Of a stretch of 24,309 nt of DNA, positions 22,985-24,309 are shown one piece after another. Origin of the DNA: Phycisphaerales bacterium (GTDB lineage Bacteria > Planctomycetota > Phycisphaerae > Phycisphaerales > UBA1924); NCBI GenBank assembly GCA_029212425.1, contig JARGNC010000015.1, forward strand, positions 1 to 24,309. The letters run 5' to 3'. Made by a program: the position numbers and the translations under genes. The notes beneath the pieces are model-generated. The model ran no database searches, was not told the origin of the DNA, and saw nothing but the letters and a program-made list of their open reading frames with translations. Each line of letters opens with the position of its first letter. Positions within the stretch are counted from its first letter, which is position 1.

Positions 22985-24309
22985 ATGAAGACCCTCGCCG
23001 CCTCATCGCTCGCTGTTTTTTTGCTCGCAGGTTCCGCATCTGGACAGTCTATCAACTGGACCAACCCCGCTGGAGGATTGTGGAATGTCCCAGGAAACTG
23101 GGCTGGGGGGAATGTCCCGTCCACGATCAGCGAGTCAGCTGTGTTCAACCTCGGCGCATCATACACCGCAACGCTCAATATCAGTATTGCAGACATTGAT
23201 TCGCTGAACATGCTCGATTCGATGAGCACCCTGAACCTCAACTCAGGAACCTCCATCGGAATCAACGGCGGGGTCGTCAACGACGGACTCATCGTGATCA
23301 ACCCCACCAATGGTGGATTCTCGACAACACTCAATATGCGCACCCCTTCCTCGATCACCGGATCCGGCACGCTCACACTCAACGGGATCGGGACTCGATC
23401 GATACTCACTTCGTCCGCTACAACGACCAATGGTGTAAACCACACCATCAACGGGTTTGGACGAATCTCTGGAGACTTCGTGAATAACGGAGTCGTTCGA
23501 TCCAACACCTCAGCAGCAACACTCGATATCCGCGATGCTGCGTGGACCAACAACAATCTGATGGAAGTTACCAACAGTTCGACCATGGACCTTGTCTCGC
23601 TGACGATCACGCAAGATGCGTCCGGAATCATCCAGATCACCGATGGCCAGCTCAATCTGCTCAATACATCCATCGCTAATGGCACGATCACAAGCTCCGG
23701 ATCAATACCGGGATCGAAGTGGTCCATCACCACCGGGACCAGCATCTTCGATACCGTTCAACTCGGAGGCGAAGGACATATCAACAGCGGCGCAGCACTT
23801 GACATCTTCAACAGCATCAACAACAACGGTGTTCTCCGCTTGAACCCAACCAACGGCGGGTTCTCAACCAACATCGAAGCACAGAACAACACATTCTTCA
23901 ATGGAACGGGATCGCTAGTGCTTGGAGGGATCGGAAGCCGAGCAATTCTGCGAACGATCGACCCAAGCGTCTCGATCACAAACACCGCTTCCCACAGCAT
24001 TCAAGGTTTTGGAACAATCCAAGCACCAATCATCAACAATGGCCAGGTCATCGCGGATGTGGCCGGCCAAACGCTTCTCCTCAACACCAACACCAAAACC
24101 AACAACAGTATCTTCCGGGTTTCCAATGGCGCGATAATGGAGGTGTCCTCGATCACGATCGACCAAACCGGTGGAGGCCAGATCATTCTTGACAATGGAT
24201 CGCTCACACTCTCTACCGCAACAATCCTCGGCGGCCACATCACCGCTGGCGCAGGAACCGCAACCCTGACAAGCGGAAACTCCAGCTTCAACAATGTCAC
24301 ATCGTCCGC
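22985..24309 (+). CDS. Repetitive secreted protein, 5' part (runs off the window)
   Basis: The frame is open from the ATG at 22985 to the end of the window (441 codons), with no stop. Residues 1-20 form a signal peptide (MKTLAASSLAVFLLAGSASG). The start of the mature part, WTNPAGGLWNVPGNWAGG (25-42), is the 'sheath'-like opening common in autotransporter-type and planctomycete beta-helix proteins. The rest is rich in Asn, Thr, Ser and Gly, with short hydrophobic beta-strand steps, as in right-handed beta-helices. At least one long unit is repeated: NPTNGGFST occurs at 106 and 287, GFG at 157 and 341, and TI-x-Q at 207 and 391, a period of about 181-184 residues. It probably is a surface or exported structural protein; a C-terminal sorting tail, possibly of the dockerin type, would lie beyond the window. 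No catalytic motif is seen. Confidence 0.85.
   Translation, partial: MKTLAASSLAVFLLAGSASGQSINWTNPAGGLWNVPGNWAGGNVPSTISESAVFNLGASYTATLNISIADIDSLNMLDSMSTLNLNSGTSIGINGGVVNDGLIVINPTNGGFSTTLNMRTPSSITGSGTLTLNGIGTRSILTSSATTTNGVNHTINGFGRISGDFVNNGVVRSNTSAATLDIRDAAWTNNNLMEVTNSSTMDLVSLTITQDASGIIQITDGQLNLLNTSIANGTITSSGSIPGSKWSITTGTSIFDTVQLGGEGHINSGAALDIFNSINNNGVLRLNPTNGGFSTNIEAQNNTFFNGTGSLVLGGIGSRAILRTIDPSVSITNTASHSIQGFGTIQAPIINNGQVIADVAGQTLLLNTNTKTNNSIFRVSNGAIMEVSSITIDQTGGGQIILDNGSLTLSTATILGGHITAGAGTATLTSGNSSFNNVTSS

Noticed and set aside
22981..23745. Minus-strand frame of 254 codons over the start of the repetitive protein
   Set aside because: The + strand has a signal peptide, repeats and a promoter at this place. 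The minus-strand frame has no ribosome binding site or domain and mirrors the repeats.
1..24309. tRNA, rRNA, CRISPR, insertion sequences, att sites, phage or defence genes
   Set aside because: Nothing matching these was seen by eye: no cloverleaf-like conserved TTCGA-type arms in the gaps, no regularly spaced short repeats, and no transposase, integrase or nuclease-defence motifs. A tool-based scan was not possible.

Overview
The window looks like a chromosomal segment of a marine planctomycete of the class Phycisphaerae. This is inferred from the three secreted proteins that end in a double 'LNFLDVSAFLAAFG-x-GCP' module (the GC-type dockerin tail known from that group) and from the general protein flavour. 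No rRNA, tRNA, CRISPR array, insertion sequence or phage gene was seen. Taxonomy was not checked by any search.

Left part (1-7061): the 3' end of uvrC runs rightwards and meets, 4 bp apart, a leftward block of topA (DNA topoisomerase I with a lysine-rich histone-H1-like tail), a ClC-type anion channel/transporter with CBS domains, and a secreted beta-lactamase-fold serine hydrolase.

Middle (7062-13113): a divergent intergenic region carries a sigma70-like promoter overlapped by a perfect 30-bp palindrome. It drives a tightly packed operon: a TroA-like metal-binding lipoprotein, an ATPase, two ABC-3 family permeases and, 1 bp after the last permease, an N-succinylarginine dihydrolase (astB). 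Both permeases carry an extra ~115-125-residue cytoplasmic tail resembling the winged-helix and metal-binding/dimerisation domains of DtxR/MntR repressors. This recalls the chlamydial YtgCR permease-repressor fusion, but doubled. No separate metalloregulator lies in the window, so the simplest reading is a transporter that carries its own metal sensor(s), with the palindrome as candidate target. This is the most interesting system here.

Right part (13302-24309): nhaA with a long His/Asp-rich loop and its own terminator; a secreted metalloprotease and a secreted protein of unknown function, both with GC-type dockerin tails, closed by a strong terminator; a pyrimidine-salvage pair (upp converging on a yeast-FCY1-like cytosine deaminase) in which the deaminase follows a secreted protein of unknown function; a large 'choice-of-anchor B'-type secreted protein with a dockerin tail and a strong terminator; and the start of a long repetitive secreted protein that runs off the window behind a clear promoter.
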